From: Massospora cicadina
Lineage: Eukaryota; Entomophthoromycota; Entomophthoromycetes; Entomophthorales; Entomophthoraceae
DNA length: 64,000 nucleotides
Direction of reading: 5' to 3'
Assembly: GCA_022478985.1 (NCBI GenBank)
Contig: JAKSZP010002665.1
Coordinates: 124,001-188,000, forward strand
Shown here: in pieces, positions 54,501 to 64,000 of the stretch
Layout: every line of letters begins with the position of its first letter
Numbering within the stretch: position 1 is the stretch's first letter
Made by a program: the position numbers and the translations under genes
The notes under the pieces: model-generated
Seen by the model: the letters and a program-made list of their open reading frames with translations, nothing else
Told to the model about the DNA's origin: nothing
Databases searched by the model: none

Positions 54501-56300
54501 ACTAGTGGTGCCCAACCCAAAAAGAGGGAGCCAACATGCATCTTTATTTGCAAATGAGCCAAATAAAGGGATTATTAAAAATAAAAAAAATTCCTATTAT
54601 AGCACCTAAGTTATCAGCCCAGGAAGCCATATCAGATGGCAAGGAAGGATTTAAGAAAACTTTTTCCATCGTCCGCTTTAGCTGGCAGACCATGGTGGAT
54701 AGCATAGGAGTGGGGGCATCAGTGACATTTGGCATAAGGAGATATATTTGAGGATTTTCTTCATCAATGAGGCCTGCAGTGTCCATTTCCTCAATACATT
54801 GGGTAAGTTAATGCTCAGCAAAAGTGATGAGAGCAGAAACACAAGTAAACGACTTGATGCGCCAGCGGGTTTTGGTATAATTGGGGTCAAAGAGGAAGTT
54901 TTTGCCACATCAATGCAAGTGCAGCTTGCACCAAAAGCGAGCTCCTCAAAATCATACTTTACATTCTCCTCAAAACCATGTGGTAAATTGGGGGATAGAA
55001 ATACCCTCAACCAGGGCTCCATCGCCTCATGGAGTTGCTGGCATAGTAAGGTGTTGGTATGAGCAACTGCATCTTTGACCACCATTTTGTTAATATTTTT
55101 ATACAATGGAGACCCATTTATTGGGTGAAAACGGTGGGGCTGCGATTTGGAAGATCAACGAAAGATTTAGACCAAAGAAAAATCCGGCTTGACATGGTAC
55201 AGCTGTTCATCCTCATCAATCCATTTATGAGCCTCATATATATTGGATTCAGCCAGTACTGGGCCAGCCACCAAAATTGGGCAGTGGAAGGAGCTAATTG
55301 GCTGCAAACTGTTGACCATGGCATCTCAACTGAAACTGTTTCAGCTATTGGCTCAAGCTGCCATAATTTGACTAAATTTTTAATTTTAAAAAATCTTGAT
55401 TGTCTGTGGCTTTGTAAGCCATGCCAAATTTTCTAAGGTTGGGGTTGGGAGAATCGAGCCCTACTCAAAAAATTTGGGCGTGGCTGCAGCCAAGATGATG
55501 CCAGAGGGTGGAGTGGTGGAAGCAGTGGAAGTGGAAGCCATAGGGCACTTGCACTTTGAGTGATAAAGCTCAAGCACAAGGGGCAAATGATGCAGCCATT
55601 CTTGACATGTGCCAGAATGGGTGATCATGGGTGTATCATATCAACGTGTGAAGGGAATTGTGAGGTGGGTGTCACAATGGAATGAGCAGATCATCGCAAA
55701 GGCGCGCGGCTCTGTCAAACGGTCAGCTTCATTTAGAATCACAAATTGCAACATGGGGTCTGCACCATAAACAGCCAAACCCTCCATGAGCTCATGGTGG
55801 GGGCGTTTGGAGGAAAGGTTGGAGAGAAACTAGAAGAACTGGACCACCAAAGTGGCCTCATCTGTGAGCCAGGTGTGAATGGTAGGAAGGGAAATAATTT
55901 AAAAATGAATGGCAGCTTAGATGCTGCCATTGCATCAGCCTTGGAACAGAAACTAGTTTTCAAATTAACCCTTAAAGTGGCGGAAATCAATGAAGCTGGT
56001 GGGTTTAAACACTGCCATGGTCATCTCGATGATGGCCGCACTTGCATATGGGAAGAGGTTTCCATATTCAACCTGGAGGCTGAAACGCATATTGCTCTGT
56101 GGGGGTATTAAAGGGCTTTGGAGCATTGCCTGGGAACTTGCAAGATGGTAGGCTAAATCCTGAGGGGGACATAACGCCCAGTAGCGTTAGGGGGGCTAGC
56201 TGAGCCACCCCAAACGCGCTTTGGTGGTGGCTGAAAAATGTCAGAAGGCGGCACACCAACACCCCAAGCTGGGGCAGCAGGCGTCAAGAGCGTCAAAATT
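54501..56300 (-). mobile_element. H1: 1.8-kb retroposon of unknown family
   Basis: A GC-rich insert in relic D, minus strand, with a likely 14-bp TSD. It carries one decayed ORF and no RT, integrase or transposase. Its 3' end (GCAAATAAAGATGCATG ... CCACTAGT) matches that of H2 (15615). There are no terminal inverted repeats. A non-autonomous retroposon or a retroposed gene family, possibly moved by a LINE; the LINE 3' ends here are different, so the partner is unknown. Confidence 0.6.
54545..56270 (-). pseudogene. Unknown protein carried by H1
   Basis: Fragments right to left: ICKCGHHRDDHGS, TDEATLVVQFF, HHELMEGLAVYGADPMLQFV, LNEADRLTEPRAFAMICSF, MASTSTASTTPPSGIILAAT, then from 55106 a frame with LHEAMEPWLRVFLSPNLPHG, VKYDFEELAFGAS, and finally LIDEENPQIYLLMPNVTDA and VCQLKRTMEKVF. 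About 550 codons with several shifts. It looks like a real former protein (charged, helical) but I do not recognise its family; a gag-like protein is one option. Confidence 0.45.
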
Positions 56301-56313
56301 TATAAGTTTTAGC
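56301..56313. repeat. Target-site duplication of H1, right
   Basis: TATAAGTTTTAGC; see 54487-54500. Confidence 0.6.
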
Positions 56314-56459
56314 TTGATTGAGCAGCAATTTTTTGTATTTTTAAAAATTCAAATAGGCTTTAATTTTGATGTCAAAAGCAAAAGAGAGTTTTATTAATTT
56401 ATACTCATTATTTGGCAATTAGACCTGCTATCCAATCAGTAATTATATCACTGTAATAC

Positions 56460-56860
56460 TCTGAGTGTAACAGTGGATATCATAGTCAACCAAGTGAGAG
56501 TGCAGGCTATAATCAACAGTGGAGCGGCCATCAACATCGTTTTGACCAAATTGGTGAAATGAACAAAGATTTCGCCAGATATAGAACGCTGGAAAGAGTA
56601 CAGAATGGCTGGACCAGATATTACAATATCATGTGGGGCCTATAATGTGTTGCCAATATGGTTTTAATTGCTTGTGGTATCAGCTCCCATAATCATGTCA
56701 GCTAATCAGAATTACGATATACTTATTGGGACATAATTCCTGAGGAAGTATGGAGTGAATTGTGAATTTGAGGAGAAGGCCCTGACAATTTAGGGCAATC
56801 CCTGCCCTTGGTATAACAGTGGTAAGGATAACCACTGCTGACAAAGAAGAGCAAATTTTA
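56460..56860 (+). pseudogene. Aspartic protease of Ty3 relic D
   Basis: VRVQAIINSGAAINIVLTKL (usual DSGA; the catalytic Asp is Asn), ISPDIERWKEYRMAGPDI, GAYNVLPIW, SANQNYDILIGT, FLRKYGVNCEFEEKALTI. Spacing fits a Ty3 protease of about 110 residues. It is a close relative of the protease of element E. A single stop lies in the LVK-TK region. Confidence 0.75.
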
Positions 56861-57340
56861 AGCTTGATTTACAATGATGGCATTGTTCCCATCCAGTATA
56901 AGTTAGTTGGACAAATTTAGAGGTAAATGCTGAGGGAGATTCTAGAAAAGCGCGGAATACCTTTAAGAAAGAAAATGACAAACACTATATCACTGGGAAC
57001 GCAAATAATTGTTAACACAAGGTCAACACTTAAAAACCTTGAGCAGTTATATGGAGAAGTTATCAACACATGTAGGAAATTGAAATTAAGCCATGGTGTA
57101 TTGCTGAGACTTTTATGCAGGAACATGAAGAGATAAGTGTGACACTGGCTAATCTGGGAGAAAAACTGATGAAAATAGAGAAAAACCAAGCATCGTGTTT
57201 TTACACCAATTACTGACATCAGAGATCAGTAAATTCTATGACTAAAACTCTAACAAAGATGGGATTATTGGTAGATGTTGCTAAATGCACTAACATTTTA
57301 GTCAATCAAGTGCTACTGGCTGAACTATCAAAGCAGCAAC
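56861..57340 (+). pseudogene. Region after the protease of relic D
   Basis: Plus-strand fragments EEISVTLANLGEKLMKIEKN and TKTLTKMGLLVDVAKCTNIL, then NQVLLAELSKQQQEDVRR. Coiled-coil-like and coding in origin, with no assigned domain. RT is not found; element C begins to its right. Confidence 0.4.
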
Positions 57341-58071
57341 AAGAAGATGTGCGTAGGACAATTACAAGTCCAATACTGCAATAAAATTGTCTCAGGCTCA
57401 AAAACAGGTAATGACGGCCAAAAAACTTGGCCAATTCTCGGTGAAACCCCTCAAAATTGGGGCTATGCGATTTCTTTCTCTTCTCAGCAAAATAGGCTTA
57501 CAATTAATAGCAGGGTTACGCTAAATTGGCAGCAAAATCAGAGGAGCCATTCTGAGGTCTCTCCCCATCCTGTATCTAATTTAGTTCAAACTTCCCTGCA
57601 GATACTGACTCCTTTTATAAGCCTGAAAGGGTTCTCCCAAGGTGCAAATAATTTCCTCATGATGATTGGGTCAAACACATTAAATTCCTACCTCACAAAC
57701 CTGTCCTATCTACTATCAACCCTCAATCAGATGTTCCATTAAAGCAAGGAAAGATTTTGAGAACTCCAATAGGTCAAAACCTCATATTCCCTAATTTGGA
57801 TGCTCATAGCTTATAATGAATTTTTAATCTGACTCACTTCAATCCTCAACAAAATTTAAATACTAAGCAGTCCAATATCAAGGGGGTTTGCTTTTTTATC
57901 GCACTGTGGCATTTAATAAAAACCTTATAATCTTATTCACTTTAATTATAGGTGTTATATAATTCCCTTTTTAATCATTGCAGCAGTTGAAAATAATATT
58001 TCTACTGCAAAGTTGTTGAAATCAGGGGCTAATTAGCACCAGCAAGCATACACCCTGCCCTTATTCCAACA
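57341..58071 (+). repeat. Presumed 5' LTR region of element C
   Basis: The LTR should end at 58071 (CCAACA), two bases before the PBS. No second copy is in the window, so its start is unknown; it lies somewhere in this stretch. No protein motif supported here. Confidence 0.4.
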
Positions 58072-58073
58072 AG

Positions 58074-58091
58074 TAGTGCTCACTACAGGGG
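58074..58091 (+). promoter_or_regulatory. Primer-binding site of element C
   Basis: TAGTGCTCACTACAGGGG; 17 of 18 bases as in A and B (TGG changed to TAG). Confidence 0.7.
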
Positions 58092-58149
58092 AGCCTGTAC
58101 ACCACAAATATTTTAAAAAAATAGAGGATGGTGGGAAAATTGACCCTCA

Positions 58150-59130
58150 CAATCTCCCTCTACCTCTCAATCCCTGCTAGATGCTTTAAAGCAACAGTTA
58201 GCCAGTTCTTAGTCTCTCTTTAAAAGGCATGAGCAGCACTCTATTCATAAAACCCTGTTTAAAGATAAGTTCACTCTGGGTGAGGGCAGTATTGCCTCCT
58301 TCCTCTTTGTTTATAAAATCTACTAAGTAAGGAGAAACTGACCATCAAAAAAACCCATTGTATCCTTTTCTGCTTGAGTCTGATAACTTAAAAAATTTTG
58401 GTTCTCTACATGGTCAATCTCTACACTTGGCGGAGGTTAAACAAGCCCTCATCAGAGAATTTGGGACAATGCAGAGTTTAAGAGGAAGAAGCAGGCCTTT
58501 ATATACCTCAACATGGAAAGGGGAGAATAGCTTGCCACTTATGTTAATCGTTTTTATGGTGAATCCCAGCCCTTAGTGTTCTCAAAAATTTTGCCTCTTG
58601 ATGATGCTCTTGCGGCCATTCTAACTGGCTTAGCTTTTCACCCTTCTATAGCTCAGCATCTTATCTCCTTTAAATGCCACTTCTAGACTGTCTGTGATAT
58701 CAAGAAGGCTCTGCTGGATGTTGCAGATATCTACAACGTTGAAGCTACTTCAGGCGTTGAGTCAAACCCCCAAATCCTGTCCATTGAGAATTCCTCAAGT
58801 GTATCCCCCCTATGCTGGTTCTTACTTTGAGACCAGCACCTGCAGTGCAGCTCAAACGTGCTCAATCCGCTCTGCAAACCTGAGATTCCTAAGCTAGTAA
58901 GTCAGAATGCAGTATAATCAATGTGGCATCGCTCCCTTCCAGCACCTTGTCACCAAGATCATCTTTCGCAATCCAATGAGCCTCACCAAGTGGTCATAAC
59001 GCCTGCTCCTAAGCTTAAACCCCTTACTCAGGTGACAATCGCCATACTAACAATGGGTTCAAGGGCCATTTCAAAAAAGCTAAACTGTCTGCTTCCCCAA
59101 GGCACTCAGCTGCTGATTGACCAAAGCTGA
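58150..59130 (+). pseudogene. gag of element C
   Basis: Capsid fragments: LGEGSIASFLFVYKIY, RGE-LATYVNRFYGESQPLV, FSKILPLDDALAAILTGLAF, HPSIAQHLISFKCHF, DIKKALLDVADIYNVE. This is the typical Ty3 capsid order. A damaged zinc-knuckle remnant (QYNQCG, then HLVTK) lies near 58912-58960. Several stops and shifts. Confidence 0.65.
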
Positions 59131-59734
59131 CGCAGTTAAAGTATCTACCTTCAAGTATCTACCTTCAAAAATCCTTGACCTCTCTTCCATAAACTCTAAT
59201 CTGAAACCTGTAGCTATGGGGCAGCTCAACCCCCTACTTTAAAGGTCAAAAAAAGAGCTGTGACAAATACCGCGCCTACTCCTATAATCAACAGGGTAGA
59301 TGAGTGCACCCAGAGCCTCTCCTATAACCAGGGAATTCCTGAACCTACCTCATGGCCAATGGACTCTATGACGTGCATTGATAACCCCTCTGATGATGAA
59401 TCATAAGGGGGTAGTGAAGATGCTGGTCACTATGTTTTAGGAGCCCCAGGTGAAGTGGAGGTACCTGACAGGTTGAACCTGGAGAGAGTGGATATAGCTT
59501 GGATAAACCACAAAACATATCTAAATCAGGTTCTGAGGGGTCTGGAGGTTATTGATACTGCTTGTAATGCTCACTAGCTCATTGCTTCATTGATCTGATT
59601 CACTTAGAGTGCGCATACCCTGCAGTTTATTCAGGAGAAATAGCCTGAAACTGACAAACAACTTTCTTCTACTCTTCATCTGAAGGAGGTCCTCGCTCTT
59701 CCCCCTACCTGAGGAAAACCTTAACCAAATTGGA
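59131..59734 (+). other. Gag-PR linker of element C
   Basis: A stop-rich stretch with fragments RVDECTQSLSYNQGIPEPTS, NLERVDIAWINHKTY and NQVLRGLEVIDTACN, which read like the linker before protease. A 13-base unit GTATCTACCTTCA is tandemly duplicated at about 59140-59170. Confidence 0.4.
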
Positions 59735-60090
59735 GGTTGTTGTCAACAGAGTGAAAGTCACAGCTATCCTTGTCACCGGATCCCCCATGAACTTTGTATC
59801 ATCAAAACTTATAAAAAAATCTGGCCCCTGACCTCGACTATACCCAATAGTTTGTCACTGCTGATCCAACCAATACTCGCGCTATTAGTGCCTACTCATC
59901 TTTAACCATCAGATTTTTAGAAACTCCTCGTCTTGGCCCCTTGGTGGATTTAGCCAACAACACTTATGATATGCTCCTTGGTACTCAGTTTATAATTGAG
60001 TATGACGGGATTAACAAGTTGAAGCAGGGACATCTTTCCCTGCTTAACTACGAGGTTTCCCTGATTCTGGCCAACAATGAGATTAATAAA
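59735..60090 (+). pseudogene. Aspartic protease of element C
   Basis: VKVTAILVTGSPMNFVSSKL (usual LVDTGSP-NF-S; here the Asp is Val), then LTIRFLETPRLG, NNTYDMLLGTQFIIEYDGI (hydrophobic dimer box and C-terminal end). A length of about 110 residues fits a complete domain with a dead active site. Confidence 0.78.
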
Positions 60091-60174
60091 AAGTAATGTT
60101 CTTGCACGGTTGAGTATCCTTTCTCACCTTATCCCTATGTTACGCAATGGCTGGGCAGAATACAAAGTTGCTGA

Positions 60175-60640
60175 CTGAATCATTGGATGCCCTAGAGGGC
60201 ATTACGTTTTGTGCAGCAGAGGAGGTGTTGATTAAGCGGGTGAACAGATGGTGATTGACACCAAGATTACCCTAAAATGCCCCACAACTGCTTACTGCAC
60301 ATAACCAGCATCAATTGAATAAGTCCCGTAGATCCTTAATTATTGCCAGGCATTATAGACCCATACTACCAGCGACATATCATTATTCTGCTGGGGAATC
60401 TTACCAGTAAAGACATGGTCATAAAGAAACACCAGGATATTGGGAAAGGTCTGCTGATTCCTGTTAAGGAATTTATCCAGGTCCACTGCATTGGGTCTAT
60501 GTCAGATATGGGCCTACCTGCTGACAAATCATTATGTACTTTACCTGACGTTCATATCTAAGATAAACTATTTCCGTAGAGTTTAAAAGGTCTAATCCTT
60601 GCTAGATGCTTACAGCGACATATTCTCTGAATCTGAGAGT
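60175..60640 (+). pseudogene. dUTPase domain of element C
   Basis: GITFCAAEEVLIK (motif 1, usual SAGYDLYS), GEQMVIDTKITLKCPTTAYC (motif 2 strand region), PGIIDPYYQRHIIILLGNL (motif 3, usual AGVIDPDYRGEI), then KKHQDIGKGLLIPV (motif 4, usual GDRIAQLL). It lies between protease and RT, as the dUTPase of element F lies after its protease. Trimeric dUTPases cleave dUTP to dUMP. Frame breaks near 60240 and 60340; motif 3 Asp-Tyr spacing is well kept. Confidence 0.75.
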
Positions 60641-60960
60641 GACTATATTCATATGAAGGGTTGGAGTTATACCATTTACGTTGCGGATGCTTGTCCCATA
60701 TGATCCAACCCCTATCATAAGCCAAAAGTCAAGGAGCAACAGATGAGAATGAGCTCAAACAGCTACTAGACGCTGGGCTCCTGGTACCTTTGAAAAGCCC
60801 CTGGTCTTCACCTCTCCTCCTTATAAAAGAGAAAAATGGTGGTCATTGGGTTGTGATGGACTACTGCCAGCTAAACAACCTCACAAAAAAAAGATAGTTA
60901 CCCTATCCCTCACATTGACAACGCATTAGCACATGTCAGTAGAGTATCTATAAACTCTCC
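60600..60960 (+). pseudogene. Reverse transcriptase N-terminal part of element C
   Basis: LDAYSDIFSESESDYI, YHKPKVKEQQMR, ELKQLLDAGLLVPLKSPWSS, PLLLIKEKNGGHWVVMDYCQ, LNNLTKK. This matches the finger region of Ty3 RT, with DYR-LN almost intact. The palm with the catalytic Asp pair is absent. Confidence 0.82.
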
Positions 60961-60990
60961 AGTTCCCAGCGTGGTGATTCACGGAGCACT

Positions 60991-61800
60991 GGACCCATGG
61001 AAAGAAACTAGCCGTTAGGGTTGATATAAGGAGGGCTTAGCAGAGTAGCTGGAGCCAAAGTGACATATGGCGAAAGTGGTTACCACAGTACAAATAATAA
61101 GGGATTGAGCAATCATCAAAACTTTGCTGTTCCCCAAAGGGCAGTTCATAACTAAGCTTTATACAGGGCTAGTATGCATGGGTGACTTGGTTTGGAGGGA
61201 ACCTGGTAGGCCCAGCGGTGAATATGAGGTTGTAATAATATTAAAACAAATAAATCGGCTAGCATGATGCAAGACCTCCTCAAAGAGGTCTTTACATAGG
61301 TTTGCCCAAGTCAACATATAGAAAAAACGTAAAACTGACTAGGGGTTTATTGAGGAAGATGACCAACGAGAAAGGTTGTTTTTGAGCAAACATAATTAAG
61401 CCAAATTGGGGAAATCCTTGATTGGAGAAAGTGGTGCTATGCCCTGGTGCACCAATAAGTGCACGCTTCCATCTGATCGAGTGATGTACTTTGAAATTGA
61501 CCTTACTCGAGTGATCAATTGAATTTGAGCCCAACCCAAGTTAGTAATTTCATAAATTGAATAAGTTTTGAACCCCCCCCCGTTCAATAACTAATTAAAG
61601 TGAGCTGTCATTATTCAAAAGTTAACACATCCTTTTTTAACATTATGACCGTTATAGGGCTGGACAGGTTGTACTTCCTCTGAAATAGCCTGGGCATACC
61701 TGGCCTGTACCCAGAGTTAGTCCAATGTGTTCCTCAAGTCAGGAAGGTCCTGAAGCTTCGTTATCTTGACCTCTTAGCGCCCAGCCTTGTCCTGGCCATA
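60991..61800. other. Junction between element C and the chromovirus; unresolved
   Basis: No complete domain. A plus-strand fragment MGDLVWREPGRPSGEYEVV may be an integrase C-terminal piece of C. The rest should include the 3' UTR and LTR of the minus-strand chromovirus, but its LTR partner is outside the window. A run of 9 Cs lies at about 61572-61580. Confidence 0.3.
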
Positions 61801-61808
61801 TACCATTT

Positions 61809-62120
61809 TCAATCAAAGTCATGTAAACATAACATTACCCTCTCCTCTTTAATGGGGTCCACCCCTCCCCCTCCAGGGGCATTTGCCAAGGAAAAGCTTT
61901 TGTGAGCTGTGGCCAACTTCATGGCAGTGACGGCATGCTTGGACTTGGAACCTGCAGCCCCAAGGAAACGCTCGCGGAATGCTTTAATTAGGTCTTGGGC
62001 ATGAACACATTCCCGCGCTGGAACCCAATTGTTCTCTGCCACATCAAATCCCTTCTAGGCTACAAGATACTCAAGTCTTCTTCTTACCCAACGGGAGGCT
62101 ACTATCTCTCCACTTTCCAC
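61809..62120 (-). pseudogene. Integrase C-terminal chromodomain of the chromovirus
   Basis: EWKVERIVASRWVRRRLEYL, VA-KGFDVAENNWVPAREC (the conserved Trp before KGF is a stop), then AQDLIKAFRERF. Chromodomains at the integrase end bind modified histones and steer insertion to heterochromatin. After it comes a short tail ending HDFD at 61809. Confidence 0.85.
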
Positions 62121-63234
62121 TCCGGCGCCACATCCATGTGATAAACCTTTGGAGTCTCTGGTGAGTGACCCTTAAACAACGTGAGCTTGCTTTCATGGAA
62201 TACTGAAAAGATTTGAAATGACGGGAGGAGATCAACTGGTATGAGGCGTGGCCCACCTTTCTGATAACGCAGTATCTGCTTAATACTCATAGTCCTAGTT
62301 ATTTATATGGTTGCTTGATTGAAATGTTTTTAGAATCCAGAATCACGAGATCTCCTTCCTTGTACGCTGATCCAAATTGTCTCTATCTATCAGCGTTCTC
62401 CTTGTAAGTCTGCATGGCTGCATCTAAATTCGTGCTCACCCCTGGTGTACTTTCTTGATCATTTTCGTAAAGTCCACCACCGCTTCCACCTTGGAACCAC
62501 AACTGGGTTCCATGTTAAAGGCGGGTTTGTAGCCATAGTTGGTGAAGAAGGGGGAAAAACCGATTGATGCATCTTGGGCATTGCTATAACTGAATTGGGC
62601 CATGAGAAGATGGGAAACCCAATTTTGAATGATCTGCAGCAGTGTAACACTGCAAGAACTGTACTAGGCACTATTTCACTTGTTTAGTCAGCCCATCTGA
62701 TTGGGGGTGATAGGTAGTTGAATGGCGGTGAAAGATTTGCAGAGTCTTACACAACTCTTTCACAAAAGACAGATGTAAACTGGGGTCACCAATTGCTAAT
62801 TATTTCTTAAGGTACCCCAAGAAGAGCGAACACATGAGTAACAATAAGCCTAGCCATCTCATCCATGGTGACTGTGGTTCTGCAAGGGTAAAGTGAGCGA
62901 ACTTCGTAAAATGGTCTACAACCAAAATGATAGCATTGTGGCTATCAGATAAGGCAATTCCACTATAAAATATACTGATAAAAAAGTCAAAGGCCCTTCA
63001 GCCTTTTGAACTGATACGAAAAGCCCCATTAGAGGCTGGCAATTCAGCTAATTTGGTTGCAGACCAGGCACTCTTTACAATACCTTCCAACCTGTGTGTA
63101 TAACTCCTCCCATTGTAAGTGCGTAGAATCAGCTTTAAATTCTTCATCTTCCCAGGATGTCCAACGGTGATTCTTTCATGATGGTCCTGGATGATTTCCA
63201 GGCGAAATGATTCAGCAGGAACCCATAGGCGCCC
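62121..63234 (-). pseudogene. Integrase of the chromovirus
   Basis: The core reads YSGIALSDSHNAIILVVDHF, TKFAHFTLAEPQS (first Asp kept), then GDPSLHLSFVKELCKTLQIF (second Asp), HRHSTTYHPQSDGLTKQVK (catalytic Glu changed to Lys), FFTNYGYKPAFNMEP and, near the C-terminal side, SVFHESKLTLFKGHSPETPK. The start overlaps the end of RNase H; HERITVGHPG belongs to the HHCC zinc domain. Multiple stops. Confidence 0.85.
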
Positions 63235-63986
63235 CTAAAACCACACCATCTTATCCTTTACGTGGTAAACTCTGGTTATATCCTCCTGATTCAACACTCT
63301 CTTAGCAAGTACCATAGCATATTTGGCTGACAAAGGCTGGGAAAGAACTACTTTTCTGAACATACCATATTCCTCCGCATTTTCCAGAGGAGCGAGCGCT
63401 AGCCCATCGGCCAATGGAGAGGGAAGCTGAGACACAATCTTACCCAGTGGAATCATCAAGTGAGTATTATGCATCTCTACCTCTTTAGGATCAGGAGCTA
63501 GTGCAGGGTTGCGGCTCAAAGCATCCGCTAAACCATTCTCCTTGCCCTTAGTGAACTCATAAGAAAACGCAAATTGGGCAAGGGTCTCATGCCAGAAGGT
63601 TTGCCATGAGGTTAATACATGAGGTGCGCGGTAGAACAGTAAGACATGGTGATCTGTACGTATGTGGAAGGGTTGGGATGAGCCATTCAAGTAATGACGC
63701 CAATAGGTCAGCGCCTCAACCACTGCTAATAACTCTTTATCATATACGGCATAGTTTAACTAAGGTAGAGACATCTTCCTGAAAAATATCCCACTGGATG
63801 CTCTATTCCATCTTTACCTACTTGTAATAGGGCCGCAGCTAAGGCGTAGTTGGAGGCATCAGAAGCAACAACAAACTCTTTATTGTGGCTAACATGTTGA
63901 ATAGTGGAAGTGGACAGCAAAGTACACTTTACCGCTTGAAAGGCATCTTGCAAAATTGGCCGACCACTGATGTACTTTTGCCCCAC
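63235..63986 (-). pseudogene. RNase H of the chromovirus (one frameshift)
   Basis: FVVASDASNYALAAALLQVG (first Asp), HPVGYFSGR, YAVYDKELLAVVEALTYWRH (Glu), FHIRTDHHVLLFYRAP (Asp), KGKENGLADALSRNPALAPD (end of domain). The frame changes near 63760. All catalytic positions are kept, so decay is recent. Confidence 0.88.
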
Positions 63987-64000
63987 TCGCCTTATATAAA

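Larger units (their letters stand above)
58072..60990 (+). mobile_element. Ty3/gypsy element C with dUTPase, 3'-truncated
   Basis: Plus strand, order PBS, gag, protease, dUTPase, RT (N-terminal part), then the signal is lost near 60.96-61.0 kb. RNase H, IN and 3' LTR are missing. Same primer-binding site type as A and B, although its other domains differ from theirs. Confidence 0.75.
61801..64000 (-). mobile_element. Chromovirus (Ty3/gypsy with chromodomain), 3' half
   Basis: Minus strand, right to left: RNase H, integrase, chromodomain. RT and gag lie beyond the right edge of the window. Better preserved than most relics here (one open stretch of 162 codons), so relatively young, but still with frameshifts and stops. 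Confidence 0.85.

Noticed and set aside
54501..56300. H1 as a Helitron, because its minus-strand 3' end is CTAG followed by T with a weak hairpin before it.
   Set aside because: No Rep/helicase, no TC start, and TSD-like flanks, which Helitrons do not make.
60991..61290. Possible integrase C-terminal fragment GDLVWREPGRPSGEY on the plus strand belonging to element C.
   Set aside because: Too short and without the integrase core; not called as a separate gene.
1..64000. tRNA, rRNA, CRISPR, bacterial operons, host genes with introns.
   Set aside because: None found by reading; all convincing protein motifs belong to retroelements or to unassigned proteins inside them. A tRNA scan would be decisive and was not possible here.

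Overview
This window reads as eukaryotic, intergenic, transposon-derived DNA. I found no host gene, tRNA, rRNA or CRISPR array. Almost everything recognisable is a broken copy of a reverse-transcribing element: Ty3/gypsy-type LTR retrotransposons, one with a chromodomain and two with a dUTPase domain, and L1/Tx1-like non-LTR retrotransposons (LINEs). The host is not identifiable with certainty. The element styles, together with the extreme decay, fit a large repeat-rich genome, most plausibly an early-diverging or other TE-rich fungus; this is inference and a plant or other eukaryote is not excluded. Old relics are AT-rich, while the three LINEs and the retroposon at 54.5-56.3 kb are clearly GC-richer islands, so they are younger or decayed differently.

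Layout, left to right. At 0-1.3 kb two direct copies of an LTR-like block flank GC-rich non-coding DNA. At 1.3-7 kb lie Ty3 relics: a + strand capsid fragment and a minus-strand RT and protease (element G). These are interrupted at 3.53-5.24 kb by a 5'-truncated LINE (LINE-3) with an 18-bp target-site duplication (TSD). At 7.4-10 kb are old repeats X, Y and Z. At 10.05-15.31 kb is a full-length minus-strand LINE (LINE-1, TSD 15 bp). At 15.6-16.4 kb is a small retroposed repeat (family H). At 16.8-21.4 kb is a minus-strand Ty3 relic (element E: gag, PR, RT, RNase H, IN). At 24.4-29.7 kb are repeats Z, X and Y around a relic with protease and dUTPase (element F). At 30.32-35.60 kb is a second full-length LINE on the plus strand (LINE-2, TSD 19 bp), in inverted orientation to LINE-1. 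The stretch 36-39.5 kb is unresolved.

At 39.47-54.05 kb is a tandem array LTR-internal-LTR-internal-LTR of one Ty3 family (copies A and B, sharing the middle LTR). Its pol runs on the minus strand, and an unrelated protein-coding region lies between integrase and the 3' LTR on the opposite strand. This antisense gene is the strongest candidate for something undescribed. At 54.06-57.3 kb a plus-strand Ty3 relic (D) is split by a 1.8-kb retroposon (H1). At 58.07-61 kb is a plus-strand Ty3 element (C) in the order gag, PR, dUTPase, RT. At 61.8-64 kb the 3' half of a minus-strand chromovirus (RNase H, integrase, chromodomain) runs off the window.

No open frame is long enough to suggest an active element. 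Every domain call rests on short conserved motifs read across frameshifts and stops, so domain edges are approximate, usually to about 50 bases. The relative order of events is clear where nesting is visible: the Ty3 relics G and D, and the X/Y/Z layer, are older than the LINEs and family H inserted into them.
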